Positions 34,468 to 47,879 of a DNA stretch of 64,000 nt are shown here, one piece after another. The notes beneath the pieces are model-generated. The model made no database searches and was not told where the DNA came from. It was given only the letters and a program-made list of their open reading frames with translations. The position numbers and the translations under genes were made by a program. The stretch is from Polyangiaceae bacterium (GTDB lineage: Bacteria > Myxococcota_A > Polyangia > Polyangiales > Polyangiaceae): positions 186,001 through 250,000 of the forward strand of contig JABTUA010000001.1 of assembly GCA_015075635.1 (NCBI GenBank). The letters run 5' to 3'. Each line of letters opens with the position of its first letter. Positions within the stretch are counted from its first letter, which is position 1.

Positions 34468-35636
34468 GCGAGCCGTTGACGATGATTCTACCCGCGGTCG
34501 TGACAGCCGTGCTCGGCGCCGTGGCCGCGCTCGGCGTCGCGCGTCGCGCCCGTGTGCGCGAGCGAGCGCTGGAGAGCGAGCTCGCGCAGCTCCGCGCCGG
34601 CGTCGCCGAGCACGAGGAGATCGCGAAGCGCGCGGCCGACGCCAACCCGGACGCAGTGGTGCTGTTCGACGAGCTCGGCGGCATCCTCTATGCGAACCCC
34701 TCCGCCCGCGAGCTGTTCTTCGAGGGCGAAGCGCCGGAGGGGAAGAACTTTCTGCGCCTGCTCGCCTCGGCGCCGGAGCCGCTGCGCGAGGCGCTCTCCG
34801 GCGAGACCGAGCGCCTGTTCACGGTGGACCTGGAGGGACAGCGCGAGACCTACCATGTGTGCCGTTGCCCCGTCGCCATGCGAGGCGAGCCCCACACCAT
34901 GCTGATCGTGAAGCTCCTGACCAAGGAGGTGTCGCGGCGCGAGGTGGACACGCTGAAGAACGTCGTGCGCGTGGTGAGCCACGAGGTGAACAACTCGCTG
35001 GCGCCCATCACCTCACTGGTCAGCTCCGCGCGCCTGATGCTGGACAGGCCCGAGCACCTGCCGAAGCTCGGCAGCGCCTTGGACACCATCGAGGAGCGGG
35101 CGCGCCACCTTCAGAGCTTCCTCGAGGGCTACGCGGGGCTGGCGCGGCTGCCGCTGCCGCGCCCGTCGGCCGTGAGCTTCGGCCCGCTGCTCGAGCACCT
35201 GCGCTCGCTCTACCCCGGCGTGCGCTGGCCGGAGGCTCCGGAGAAGTCGGGGTACTTCGACGCCGCCCAGATCGAGCAGGTGCTCATCAACGTGGTGAAG
35301 AACGCCGTCGAAGCGGGCAGCTCGGCCGAGTCGATCGAGGTCTCGCTCGGCGTGGACGCCTCCGGCACCACCCGCTTCGAGGTGGCCGACCGCGGGCGAG
35401 GCCTCTCGAGCGAGGCGCTGGAGAGCGCGCTCCTGCCGCTCTACACCACCAAGGAGAAGGGCTCCGGCATCGGGCTGACCATCTGCCGCGAGATCGTGGA
35501 CGCCCACGGCGGAAGCCTGAGCCTCGCCAACCGCGAGGGCGGCGGCGCGGTGGTGACGTTGCTCCTGCCGGGGAAGAAGAAGCCGGACGCCGCGACGCAG
35601 AGGTCGCGGACCCGGCTCACGCTCTCCCGTACCTGA
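34464..35636 (+). CDS. Sensor histidine kinase (PAS, HisKA, HATPase)
   Basis: A 390-residue kinase with a single N-terminal hydrophobic segment (about 6-26) and a short coiled linker. A PAS-like domain spans about 55-155 (NPDAVVLFDELGGILYAN). The dimerisation box is VVSHEVNNSLAPITSL with phospho-acceptor His173. The ATPase domain shows NVVKNAVEAG (N box), DRGRGLSS (G1) and KGSGIGLTICREI (G2). With one membrane helix and no periplasmic loop it should sense a cytoplasmic or membrane signal. It is the only histidine kinase in the window. It is translationally coupled to the RND pump, so it is the likely partner of the response regulator at 28588-29988. Confidence 0.9.
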   Translation: MSEPLTMILPAVVTAVLGAVAALGVARRARVRERALESELAQLRAGVAEHEEIAKRAADANPDAVVLFDELGGILYANPSARELFFEGEAPEGKNFLRLLASAPEPLREALSGETERLFTVDLEGQRETYHVCRCPVAMRGEPHTMLIVKLLTKEVSRREVDTLKNVVRVVSHEVNNSLAPITSLVSSARLMLDRPEHLPKLGSALDTIEERARHLQSFLEGYAGLARLPLPRPSAVSFGPLLEHLRSLYPGVRWPEAPEKSGYFDAAQIEQVLINVVKNAVEAGSSAESIEVSLGVDASGTTRFEVADRGRGLSSEALESALLPLYTTKEKGSGIGLTICREIVDAHGGSLSLANREGGGAVVTLLLPGKKKPDAATQRSRTRLTLSRT

Positions 35637-35637
35637 C

Positions 35638-37737
<2,100 letters not shown>

Positions 37738-37806
37738 GGTGAGGCAGCATAGCCCCAAAAGCGGCCTCCGTCAGTCCGCGTCCCGCCGCAGGATTCGGCC
37801 GAATCG

Positions 37807-39060
37807 TCAGGGATTCGCGAAAGCCGCGAGCGCCTCGAGCACGCTCGACAGCGCCGGCTTCGCGGTCTGGTCCGCGGCGCGCAGTCCGAGCGAGCAGCGC
37901 GCCGCGACGGCGGCGCCGTTCGCCGCGGCGCCGAACGCGGCGGCCTCGGTCGCGCAACGGGCAGGTGGCGGGTCGTGGAGCCCGTTCACGCTCACGAAGG
38001 GGAAGCGTTCGCGGCGCGTGGTCAGCGCTTGGAACAAACCCTGGTAGAAGGCCCGTTGCTGCTCCGGCGAGCTGCCGTTCTCCGCCGCGCTGGGGTAGCC
38101 GACCTCCTGCAAGAGCACCGGACGCGCGGCGCCTGCCTCGCCGGCGTCGGCAGTCCCGCCCGAAGAGAGCGCGTCCAGATCCTGCGCGACCTGGGTGGTC
38201 GGCCGCGCCTGGAACTGCTCGTCGAGCGCGTAGTAATTGGCGACGACCACGTCGGACTTCATCAGGATCTTCGCCATCGACGCCGTGGGGCCCTTGGCCA
38301 GCGCGTCGGAGCTGAAGGTGGCGCCGACCAGGAGCGCGGCCGGACGCGACGGGTGCTGCTTGGCGTAGTCGAGACCGTGCTCGACCAGGGCGGTCAGATC
38401 GTCGGCGGTGGTGGCGCTCTGGCCGGCGAGATAGCGGTCGAGATCGTTGCCGAACGAGAGCGCGTAGAGCTCGTCGCCGAAGCTGTCGAACACCTTGTCG
38501 ATCAGCGCGTCGAGGGCGGTGCGGGTCGCGACGCTGTTCCAGCCCGCCGGGGAGCCGCTCGGCCTCGCGTCCAGGGTCCGATCCACCAGGGCGACGGACA
38601 GGAGGAACGCCCGCGCGGAGCTCTGGTAGAGCTGGGCGGAGCCCTGGAGCTTCTGCCACGCCGTCGGCGACGGGACGCTCGGGCTCGAGAACAACGCGTC
38701 CCAGCGGACGACGTGGCTCACGCCGCGGGAGCCGAGCGCGAGCACGTCGAGCTCCGCGAGCTTGTCGTCCGCCGCCGACGGTCCGGCGTCCCCCTTCGAT
38801 GGCGGGACGGGGATGATCCCGAGACGAAGCGGTGACGGCGGCGCGTCCGTGGCGTCGGCGTCGCTGCCCGCGTCGGGCGGACCGTCTTCGCTGCCGGAGT
38901 CCGGCTTCCCGCCGACGCCGCCGCCACCTCCGCTGCCGCCCGCGTCGCCGTTCGGCTTCTGGACCTCGGGATTTCCGCCGTCGGAGCAGGCCGAGCCCAG
39001 CGCGAGCACGACCGCCACCGAGGCGGCGAGCGCGCGGAGCTTCCCGATTCGGGCAGCCAT
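37807..39060 (-). CDS. Lipoprotein with glycosidase-like (TIM barrel) domain
   Basis: A 417-residue lipoprotein. The start at 39060 gives a signal ending in LGSAC (Cys about 25). Residues about 26-75 are a Gly/Asp/Ser/Pro-rich spacer that would extend the protein from the membrane. The rest alternates helix and strand and includes YALSFGNDLDRYLAG and PVLLQEVGYPSAAENG. Both resemble the acid-bearing ends of strands in retaining glycosidase barrels (the latter like the nucleophile EVGYPS). That suggests a cell-wall or polysaccharide hydrolase, but it is a guess. Divergent from ppk with 66 bases between starts. Confidence 0.62.
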   Translation of the reverse strand: MAARIGKLRALAASVAVVLALGSACSDGGNPEVQKPNGDAGGSGGGGGVGGKPDSGSEDGPPDAGSDADATDAPPSPLRLGIIPVPPSKGDAGPSAADDKLAELDVLALGSRGVSHVVRWDALFSSPSVPSPTAWQKLQGSAQLYQSSARAFLLSVALVDRTLDARPSGSPAGWNSVATRTALDALIDKVFDSFGDELYALSFGNDLDRYLAGQSATTADDLTALVEHGLDYAKQHPSRPAALLVGATFSSDALAKGPTASMAKILMKSDVVVANYYALDEQFQARPTTQVAQDLDALSSGGTADAGEAGAARPVLLQEVGYPSAAENGSSPEQQRAFYQGLFQALTTRRERFPFVSVNGLHDPPPARCATEAAAFGAAANGAAVAARCSLGLRAADQTAKPALSSVLEALAAFANP

Positions 39061-39126
39061 CGTCGCGAAGACTACCACTGTTCACGGAAGTCACGCGGCG
39101 TGGGGTAGGATTGGCCCCCTTCGCAC

Positions 39127-41376
<2,250 letters not shown>

Positions 41377-41382
41377 AAGGGT

Positions 41383-42993
41383 CTATGGGCAGCTGTGAGC
41401 CGGCTCCGTGGTCCGGGACAGGCCGGCCACCCCGGGGACGGGCGCGAAGGCCGCGAGCAGTCGCGGATCCCCGAGCGCGCGCCGGCGAAACGACGGCATC
41501 AGGTGGGTGACGCCGTAGCGCTTCGCGGTCGCCAGGATCGTGTCCAGATCGGCGTTCGGGATCTGGATGCTCCGGTACCCTGTGAGCTCCGTGAGCTGCC
41601 AGGGCTCTCGGGTCATCACCACGACGGGTCGATGGAAGCAGCGCGCCTCGCGGTCGAGCGCGCCATGAAGGACGGCGAGCCGCTCCGCCACGGCGTTGTT
41701 CTCTCGAACATCACGCAGGGGCATGCCCTTCGCCTGCTCGTGCCAGGGCCATACGAGCAGCAGCGCGGCGGCTGCCACGGTGACCCCGGCACCGGCGCGG
41801 ATCGCGATCGCCCCCGAGATCGCCGCCACGACCACGAGGGCGAGGACCGCGGGGAGCGTGCGCGACACGGCACCCGAGCCCGAGGCCACGGGGGTGATGC
41901 TGATGTGCAGGAAGCAGACGCCGAGGACGTACAGGGACGGCAAGAGCCACCTGGTTCGCCGGAGCTGCCCGAGCAGCGAGCTCTCCGGCGCTCGCCCCGC
42001 GACCTTGGCGCCCAAGAGCATCCCTACTCCGAGCGCGAGCGCGAGCAGCGGAACGCCGAGCGCCTCCTTCACCACGTCGAGCGAGCGGTCGAGAGAGGCG
42101 CGTTGGCGAAGGAGCAGCGCGTCCCACAACCCCGCACGCGCGAGGTCGCTGAACGACGGCCCCGGCGGGAGCGCGAACAGGTCTTCGTAGTCGACGAGGA
42201 ACGGCAGCGCGCCGTGCGCGGGCATCAGCCTGCCGGTGCGAGTGAACGAGAGCAGCAGCCAAGGCGCGAGCAGGAGCGCGTATCCTGCACAGAGAACGCC
42301 CAATCTACGCAAAAATTGCGAGGGGGGCGACCAGCACAGCTGGGCCACTGCCAGGCTCACGATCACCAGCACGCCGTCGTTGCGGGACAGATGCGCGGCG
42401 CCCGCGACGAGGCCGGCGCCGAACAACAACCGCAGATCGCCGGAGTCGCGCGCGCGGATCCCGAGCGTCAGCGCGCCGAGCACGAACACCGCGTAGTACA
42501 GGCTCGGATCGGCGCGGACGCTGAAGTGGCCGACGGGCAACGCGAGGAAGACGGCCGCGCACGCGAGGAGCGCAGCCCAGCGCGGCAGGGACGACGTCCT
42601 GGCGAAGACCCAGACGAGCGCGGCGAGCGCGACCGACGCGACCACCGCGCAGCGCGCGGCGACCACGACCGACGGCGCCGAGAGCTTCATCACCGCCGCG
42701 ATGAGCAGCGACGGCAGCGGCATCCAGTAGTCCGGACCAAAGTGCGTGAGGTCCGTGTGGGGAGCCCAGAAGTGCCAGATGTAGTCGATGACGGGCCCCC
42801 GCCCGTTGGCGAGGTTCTTGGCGAGCGAGAAGTAGAAGCTGGAGTCGGCGTGGCCGGGGAAGCTCGCTTGTCCCGCCGCCGCCCAGCGTTCGAGGAGAAC
42901 CATCCAACACACGGGCGCGAACAGCACCGCGACCAGGCCGGTCGCGGTCGCCTCGCGGGCGAGCACTGCGCGCAGCCTCTCGACGAACGCCAT
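41383..42993 (-). CDS. GT-C-type polytopic membrane protein
   Basis: A 536-residue inner-membrane protein with about eleven hydrophobic helices. The first extracytoplasmic loop contains HADSSFYFSLAKNLANGRGP, an acidic-residue loop like that of GT-C glycosyltransferases (compare the protein at 3099). The C-terminal 110 residues are soluble and contain WQLTELTGYRSIQIPNADLD, resembling the periplasmic tail of this class. The donor would be a polyprenyl-phosphate sugar, but substrate and acceptor are unknown. It converges with ppk1 with a 6-base gap. The class recurs three more times in this window. Confidence 0.62.
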   Translation of the reverse strand: MAFVERLRAVLAREATATGLVAVLFAPVCWMVLLERWAAAGQASFPGHADSSFYFSLAKNLANGRGPVIDYIWHFWAPHTDLTHFGPDYWMPLPSLLIAAVMKLSAPSVVVAARCAVVASVALAALVWVFARTSSLPRWAALLACAAVFLALPVGHFSVRADPSLYYAVFVLGALTLGIRARDSGDLRLLFGAGLVAGAAHLSRNDGVLVIVSLAVAQLCWSPPSQFLRRLGVLCAGYALLLAPWLLLSFTRTGRLMPAHGALPFLVDYEDLFALPPGPSFSDLARAGLWDALLLRQRASLDRSLDVVKEALGVPLLALALGVGMLLGAKVAGRAPESSLLGQLRRTRWLLPSLYVLGVCFLHISITPVASGSGAVSRTLPAVLALVVVAAISGAIAIRAGAGVTVAAAALLLVWPWHEQAKGMPLRDVRENNAVAERLAVLHGALDREARCFHRPVVVMTREPWQLTELTGYRSIQIPNADLDTILATAKRYGVTHLMPSFRRRALGDPRLLAAFAPVPGVAGLSRTTEPAHSCP

Positions 42994-43083
42994 GGAGCGC
43001 CAGCGAGGCTATCACGGCTCACCCTCGAGACGTGGCTCACCGGTTCACGAAGCTGACGGGACGCTCGCTGAGGCGCTACGTCA

Positions 43084-44454
43084 CTAGCTGATCCACACCG
43101 ACTTGGTGTCCGTGAGCTCGAGCATACCCTCGCGGCCGAGCTCGCGCCCCCACCCGCTCTGCTTGGTGCCGCCGAACGGCATGCGGGGATCGGAGCGGAC
43201 GAGGTCGTTCACGAAGACGGCGCCGCAGCGGAGCTCCACCGCCATGCGCGCGCCTTGCTCGCGGTCGGCGGTCCAGACGGCGGCGCCCAGACCAAAAGGG
43301 CTCGCGTTGGCGGCGCGCACCGCCGCTCTAGCGTCTTCGACGACGTGAACCGCGGCGGCGGGCCCGAAGGTCTCCTCGTCCCACACCGCCATGCCCGGAC
43401 CGGCGCCGAGCAGCAGGGTGGGCGGGTACCACCAGCCGTCCCGCGCGGGCGCCTCAGCGCCCAGCAGCACGCGCGCGCCGGCGGCGACCGAGCGCGCGAC
43501 CTGACCGGCGAGCTCGTCGCGCAGATCGCGGCGGGCCATGGGGCCGACCTGCGTCGTCGGGTCGCGCGGATCGCCGACCCGATGGGCCGCGAGGGCCGAG
43601 CGAAAGCGCTCGACGAAGTCGTCGGCGACGGCCCGCTCGACGATGAAGCGCTTGGCGGCGATGCAGCTCTGGCCGTTGTTCAAGAGGCGCGCGCGCGCGG
43701 CGACCTCTGCCGCCTGATCGAGATCTGCGTCGGCTAGCACGATGAAGGCGTCGCTGCCGCCGAGCTCGAGCACCGACGGCTTGAGCGCTCGTGCCGCGAG
43801 CTCTGCAACGGTCTTGCCGGCGCGAGTGCTGCCGGTCAGCGTCACCGCGGCGATGCGGTCGTCGGCGATCACGCCGGGGAGCTGGTCCACGCGGGCGAAG
43901 AGCGAGAGGATCAGCCCTTCGGGGAGATCGGCCTCGGCGCAGGCCGCGACGATGGCCTCGGCGCAGCGTGGGACGTTGGGCGCGTGCTTGAGGACGATGG
44001 TGTTCCCGGCGGCCAGGGCGGAGGCGCCGAAGCGGAAGAGCTGCCAGAACGGGAAGTTCCACGGCATGATGGCCAGGATCGGCCCGACGGGATCGTGGCG
44101 GACGTAGCTCGCCCTGGCCTCCGTGGGGACCGGCTCGGGCGCGAGCCAGGCCGCGGCGTGCTCGGCGGCGTGCTCGCACGCGAGCGCGCACTTTTCGCTC
44201 TCGGCCTTGCCTTGTGCGACGGGCTTGCCCATCTCCTCTGCCATCAGCATCCCGTCCCTTTCGGCGCGCGCACGCAGCGTCGCGCCGAGCCGGCGGAGCG
44301 AGGCGGCCCGGGTGGCGATGGGCTCCTCCGACCACGCGCGGAACGCCGCGGCAGAGCGCGTGAGCGCGGCGTCGACCTCGGAGGCGCTGGCCTCGGGACG
44401 CTCGAGCACGAGCCGGCCGCTGGACGGATCGACGGAACGAAACTCGGTCAGCAT
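43084..44454 (-). CDS. Aldehyde dehydrogenase, succinate-semialdehyde type
   Basis: A 456-residue NAD(P)-dependent dehydrogenase. The cofactor region shows MPWNFPFWQLFR (about 122-133) and LTGSTRAGKTVAEL; the catalytic Glu is in LELGGSDAF and the catalytic Cys in LNNGQSCIAAKRFIV. The pattern NNGQSCIAAKR matches the GabD2-like succinate-semialdehyde subgroup. It begins directly with the TEFRSVDPSSG opening, so the start at 44454 is preferred. The 184-base gap upstream has no believable gene. It is monocistronic in appearance. Confidence 0.87.
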   Translation of the reverse strand: MLTEFRSVDPSSGRLVLERPEASASEVDAALTRSAAAFRAWSEEPIATRAASLRRLGATLRARAERDGMLMAEEMGKPVAQGKAESEKCALACEHAAEHAAAWLAPEPVPTEARASYVRHDPVGPILAIMPWNFPFWQLFRFGASALAAGNTIVLKHAPNVPRCAEAIVAACAEADLPEGLILSLFARVDQLPGVIADDRIAAVTLTGSTRAGKTVAELAARALKPSVLELGGSDAFIVLADADLDQAAEVAARARLLNNGQSCIAAKRFIVERAVADDFVERFRSALAAHRVGDPRDPTTQVGPMARRDLRDELAGQVARSVAAGARVLLGAEAPARDGWWYPPTLLLGAGPGMAVWDEETFGPAAAVHVVEDARAAVRAANASPFGLGAAVWTADREQGARMAVELRCGAVFVNDLVRSDPRMPFGGTKQSGWGRELGREGMLELTDTKSVWIS

Positions 44455-44638
44455 CCCGGCAGCGTACCATCGCGTCATGCGCGCTGACGACGTGTGGCTC
44501 ACGCAGCGTGGGAGCCAGCGACCTCGTCACCGGCCGAAGAGCCGCGACATGTTGGCTCGGCGTGTGGTGATGGCGGCTCGCCACGTGGACGAAGCGATGG
44601 AGATCTTTTCGGACGCGGCGCGCGCGGTCGGTTGGCGC

Positions 44639-45214
44639 CTACGGCTCGCTCGGCGTGAAATCGATGGGGTTCGTCGGCGCGCCCTGGTGCAGGCCACCCT
44701 CGCCGACCCAGTAAATGTAAGCCGGCGCCGGGGCGTCATCCAGGTAGACGTCCACGCGCACCGTGGCGCCCGGGGTCACGTCGAAGGTGAAGCCGTCGAA
44801 GTCCAGGGTGTTCGTCGCGACCATCCGCACGCTCCTCGAGTCGCGCCAGTCGAGGTAGTCGGAGCTCTCGAGCTCTTCGGCGGTGAACTCGATCAGCTCG
44901 CTGCTGGAGCCGACGGACACGATGATGTCCCAGCGGCAGCTGAGCTTGGAGACCTCGGTGTCGCAGGCGGTGAAGACGCGCCACTTGCCGCCGGTCTGAT
45001 ACTCGACGAAGGCGCCTGCGCCCTGGCCCGGATCGATGTCGGCCAGCGTAGCGCCGGTGTCGATGGTGGCCTTCGCCGCGCTCGTGGGCGGGTAGTAGGG
45101 ATCGCAATTCGGTCCGTAGCAGTCGTCGTGGTGACCGCGATCGTACATGCAGCCCCCGAGCGCGAGCGAGAGCAGGGCGAGCGAGCCGATGGCGAAGTGT
45201 GAGCGAACGTGCAT
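44639..45214 (-). CDS. Lipoprotein of unknown function
   Basis: A 191-residue lipoprotein with signal and lipobox ALGGC (Cys about 22), followed by a His/Asp/Cys-rich stretch (RGHHDDCYGPNCDPYY) that could bind metal. The remainder is beta-rich (KWRVFTACDTEVSKLSCRW, DGFTFDVTPGATVRVDVYL) and looks like a small immunoglobulin-like or lipocalin-like fold. The start at 45214 has GAGGT upstream. It ends 184 bases before the aldehyde dehydrogenase start. The DUF6600-like gene lies 7 bases upstream on the same strand, so the two are probably co-transcribed. Confidence 0.7.
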   Translation of the reverse strand: MHVRSHFAIGSLALLSLALGGCMYDRGHHDDCYGPNCDPYYPPTSAAKATIDTGATLADIDPGQGAGAFVEYQTGGKWRVFTACDTEVSKLSCRWDIIVSVGSSSELIEFTAEELESSDYLDWRDSRSVRMVATNTLDFDGFTFDVTPGATVRVDVYLDDAPAPAYIYWVGEGGLHQGAPTNPIDFTPSEP

Positions 45215-45221
45215 GGTGACC

Positions 45222-46457
45222 TCAGCGGCGACGACCCGGACGACCGGGATGGGCCGGCGCGGGCGCAGGTGCAGGGGGCCGATACGATGGCGCCGGCGCG
45301 GGGGAGGTGCGCGGCGGCGAGGAGCGATACGAGGGCTGCGACGGGCGGGACGGCGCCGCGCTCGGCGGAGAGCTCTCCGAGCGCGAGGGCGCGGCGCGCG
45401 ACGGGGACGGCGAGCGCGAGGGGTAGCGCGGCTCGGCGCGGTACGGCGAGGGAGCGCTGCGCTGGCCGGCGCTGGGAGCGCGATAGCCCGGCTCGACGCG
45501 GCTCGGACCGCCGGGTCCAGAGGGCTGCCGGTAGGAGCGCAAGGGCTCGTTGCTCGTTCCGGGCAAGGTGCGGGAGGCCGGACGCCGATCCGGAACGCGA
45601 CGCGCGCCGGCGCCGTCGTAGCTGCGACCGCCCGGCGTGATGACCTTCGCGTTGCGCTCGCTCGCCTTCTGCCGCGAGGCCGCCACGGCCTTGGGGTGCG
45701 CCGGCGCGTGGGTCTTCGGGATCGCCTTGGCGGGGACGTGCGCTTGCCGCGGCGGCGGCCCGGCCCAGGAAGGGGCGCCGCGCGGCGGGACGTAGCGGTG
45801 CGAGTGCGCGGCGATCCGATGCACGTGATAGTGGTCGTGCACGATGTAGCCGTGCAAATGCGAATGGTAGATGTAGGCGCTCGGACAGAACACCCAGGGG
45901 GTGTAGAATCCGAACCACACGCCCACCGCGACGCCGTCGAACCACACGTAGTCCGGCGGCATCGGCGCCCAGCCGACGTAGGCCCAGCCCGGATCGGCGA
46001 CCCGCCAGGTGACCCAGGCGTGGGCGTATTGGCGGCCCGGCACCCAGGCCCAGCCCACGCCCGCGATCCACACCCAGCGCCCGTAGTGGAAGACGACCCA
46101 ACCCCAAGGGTAGTCGCTGACCCAGATCCAGCCGCCGTCGCTGGCGACGGCCCAGTGCCCGGAGGTGACGTAGGGCGCGAAGTCCGGGCCGACCACGCTG
46201 CGGTGCGGGAGCCAGACCCGCCCGTAGGTGGGGTCGTCGCGCCAAGCACCGTGGGGCGCGAGCTCGGCGTTGAAGTCGGTGAGCGCAGCCGGATCGCGAT
46301 CGTCGTACGGGACCAGCTCGTCGCCAGCGGGGTCGTCATCGGGTGCGTCGTCCCACTGCGCCCCCTGCGCCCGAGCCACGCTCGGCGCGACGATGCTGGC
46401 CACGAGCAGGGCGAGACCCAGGTTGAACGACCTTCGGGTCGGCATTGGAGGAATCAT
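45222..46457 (-). CDS. Exported Trp/Tyr-rich DUF6600-like protein with Ser/Pro/Arg tail
   Basis: A 411-residue exported protein. The start at 46457 has a GGAG in the leader; an in-frame ATG at 46445 is a second choice. The signal TRRSFNLGLALLV contains a twin arginine and ends ARAQG. The core (about 60-190) is exceptionally rich in Trp, Gly, Tyr and Pro, for example HWAVASDGGWIWVSDYPWGW and YGRWVWIAGVGWAWVPG, as in the DUF6600 family. A His/Tyr stretch follows (SHLHGYIVHDHYHVHRIAAH). The last 170 residues are a low-complexity Ser/Pro/Arg tail. The role is unknown; a wall- or matrix-associated protein seems likely. The longer upstream frame is not coding. Confidence 0.72.
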   Translation of the reverse strand: MIPPMPTRRSFNLGLALLVASIVAPSVARAQGAQWDDAPDDDPAGDELVPYDDRDPAALTDFNAELAPHGAWRDDPTYGRVWLPHRSVVGPDFAPYVTSGHWAVASDGGWIWVSDYPWGWVVFHYGRWVWIAGVGWAWVPGRQYAHAWVTWRVADPGWAYVGWAPMPPDYVWFDGVAVGVWFGFYTPWVFCPSAYIYHSHLHGYIVHDHYHVHRIAAHSHRYVPPRGAPSWAGPPPRQAHVPAKAIPKTHAPAHPKAVAASRQKASERNAKVITPGGRSYDGAGARRVPDRRPASRTLPGTSNEPLRSYRQPSGPGGPSRVEPGYRAPSAGQRSAPSPYRAEPRYPSRSPSPSRAAPSRSESSPPSAAPSRPSQPSYRSSPPRTSPAPAPSYRPPAPAPAPAHPGRPGRRR

Positions 46458-46575
46458 GCGCGTTAGCTCCGGGTGTAGCAACCGGCGTACCCAGTTGGAC
46501 GACGCCGGCACGACGAGCATTCTTCGTGCCGACGGGCCGGGTGGTTGCGGGCTTTTCTCACGATTTCCATTCTTT

Positions 46576-46590
46576 CCCGCCGGTGGCGGG
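46576..46590. terminator. Short G/C hairpin in the 46458-46688 gap
   Basis: CCCGCC-GGT-GGCGGG is a perfect 6-bp stem with a 3-base loop, located in the 231-base gap between two divergent genes. T residues lie on its 5' side on the plus strand, which become A residues on the minus strand. A terminator role is therefore doubtful and it may be a leader structure. Nothing else stands out in this gap. Confidence 0.25.
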
Positions 46591-46688
46591 TTCGCCCGGC
46601 GCCCCGCCCAGTGAGAACTCGCGGGCGTGGCGTGCGCGGCACACTGCCGGTGCGCGCTAGCCTTGCGCGTTTGGACTAAGGTTCGCCC

Positions 46689-47879
46689 ATGCTCTCGTTC
46701 GATGAGGCGCGGGAACGCATCCTGCGTGACGTTGAGCCGCTGGGCACGGAGCGGGCTCTGCTCGCCGACGCCTTGGGCCGCGTTCTCGCGGAGGCGTTGA
46801 CGGCGGCGCAGCCGATGCCCGCGTTCGACTACAGCGCGATGGACGGCTACGCGGTGCGCAGCGCCGACCTCTCGGGAGCGGGGCCATGGAGCCTGCCCGT
46901 CGCGGGCGAGAGCCGTACCGGCGCGACGCCGCCCGAGCTCGCAGCCGGCGCGGCGTGTCGCATCTTCACGGGCGCGGCGCTGCCGCTGGGCGCCGACGCC
47001 GTGGTGATGCAGGAGGACGTCGAACGCGACGGCGAGCAAGCGCGCTTCGAGTCGCGGCCGGCGGTCGGCAGCCACGTGCGCAAGCGCGGCGAGGATCTCG
47101 ACGTCGGCGGGCTCGGGCTCGCCGCTGGCACTCGCCTCGGCCCGGCGCAGATCGGTCTCGCGGCGGCGATGGATCGCGCGGAGCTCCCCGTGTTCGTGCG
47201 GCCGCGGGTCTCGATCCTGTGTACCGGGGACGAGCTGCGCGCGCCGGGCTCGCCGGCCCGACCGGGGAGCATCCCCGAGTCGAACGGGCAGGCGCTCTCG
47301 GCCACGCTGCGCGTGCTGGGCGCCGCGCCGCGTCTTCTGCCTTACGTGCGCGACGACCGCGAGGCCACGTTGGCCGCCGTGCGCGACGCGCTCTCCGGCG
47401 CGGATCTGCTGCTGACCGTGGGCGGCGTGAGCGTGGGCGAGCACGATCTGGTGCGGCCGGCGCTCGAGGCCGCGGGCGCGAGGCTCGATTTCTGGAAGGT
47501 CGCGATCCGTCCGGGCAAGCCCTTGGTCTTCGGCAGGTGCGGCGCGACCCGCATCCTGGGCCTGCCGGGCAATCCCGTGTCGGCGCAGGTCACGTTCGCG
47601 CTGTTCGGCGCACCGCTGGTTCGGATGCTCGCAGGGGATCGCAAGCCCGTGCCCGGCTTCCGCCGCGCGCGGCTGACCCAGGCGGTGCGCCAGAAGGCGG
47701 GGCGGATGAGCTTCGTGCGCGGCACGCTCGACGGCGACGCCGTCACACCGTTGCCGAACCAAGCCTCCGGTGCGCCGACCAGCATGGCCTGGGCCGACTG
47801 CCTGCTGGTCGTGCCGGCGGAGTCGGAGGGCTTCGCGGCGGGCGCGGAGGTGAGCGTGCTGGCGCTCGGATCGCTCTGA
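46689..47879 (+). CDS. moeA: Molybdopterin molybdenumtransferase MoeA
   Basis: A 396-residue enzyme that inserts molybdate into adenylylated molybdopterin. Typical motifs are MPAFDYSAMDGYAVR (about 43-57), FTGAALPLGADAVVMQED, CTGDEL, TVGGVSVGEHD and LGLPGNPVSAQVTFA. The length matches the family. It overlaps mobA by one base (TGATG). Together with moaE, moaC and moaA a few kilobases away it shows that this strain makes Mo cofactor. No moaB/mogA or moaD is visible here. Confidence 0.93.
   Translation: MLSFDEARERILRDVEPLGTERALLADALGRVLAEALTAAQPMPAFDYSAMDGYAVRSADLSGAGPWSLPVAGESRTGATPPELAAGAACRIFTGAALPLGADAVVMQEDVERDGEQARFESRPAVGSHVRKRGEDLDVGGLGLAAGTRLGPAQIGLAAAMDRAELPVFVRPRVSILCTGDELRAPGSPARPGSIPESNGQALSATLRVLGAAPRLLPYVRDDREATLAAVRDALSGADLLLTVGGVSVGEHDLVRPALEAAGARLDFWKVAIRPGKPLVFGRCGATRILGLPGNPVSAQVTFALFGAPLVRMLAGDRKPVPGFRRARLTQAVRQKAGRMSFVRGTLDGDAVTPLPNQASGAPTSMAWADCLLVVPAESEGFAAGAEVSVLALGSL

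Noticed and set aside
44478..44638. Small plus-strand frame beginning with MRADDVWLTQ
   Set aside because: It continues antisense into the lipoprotein gene, has no ribosome site or motif, and lies in a 184-base gap.
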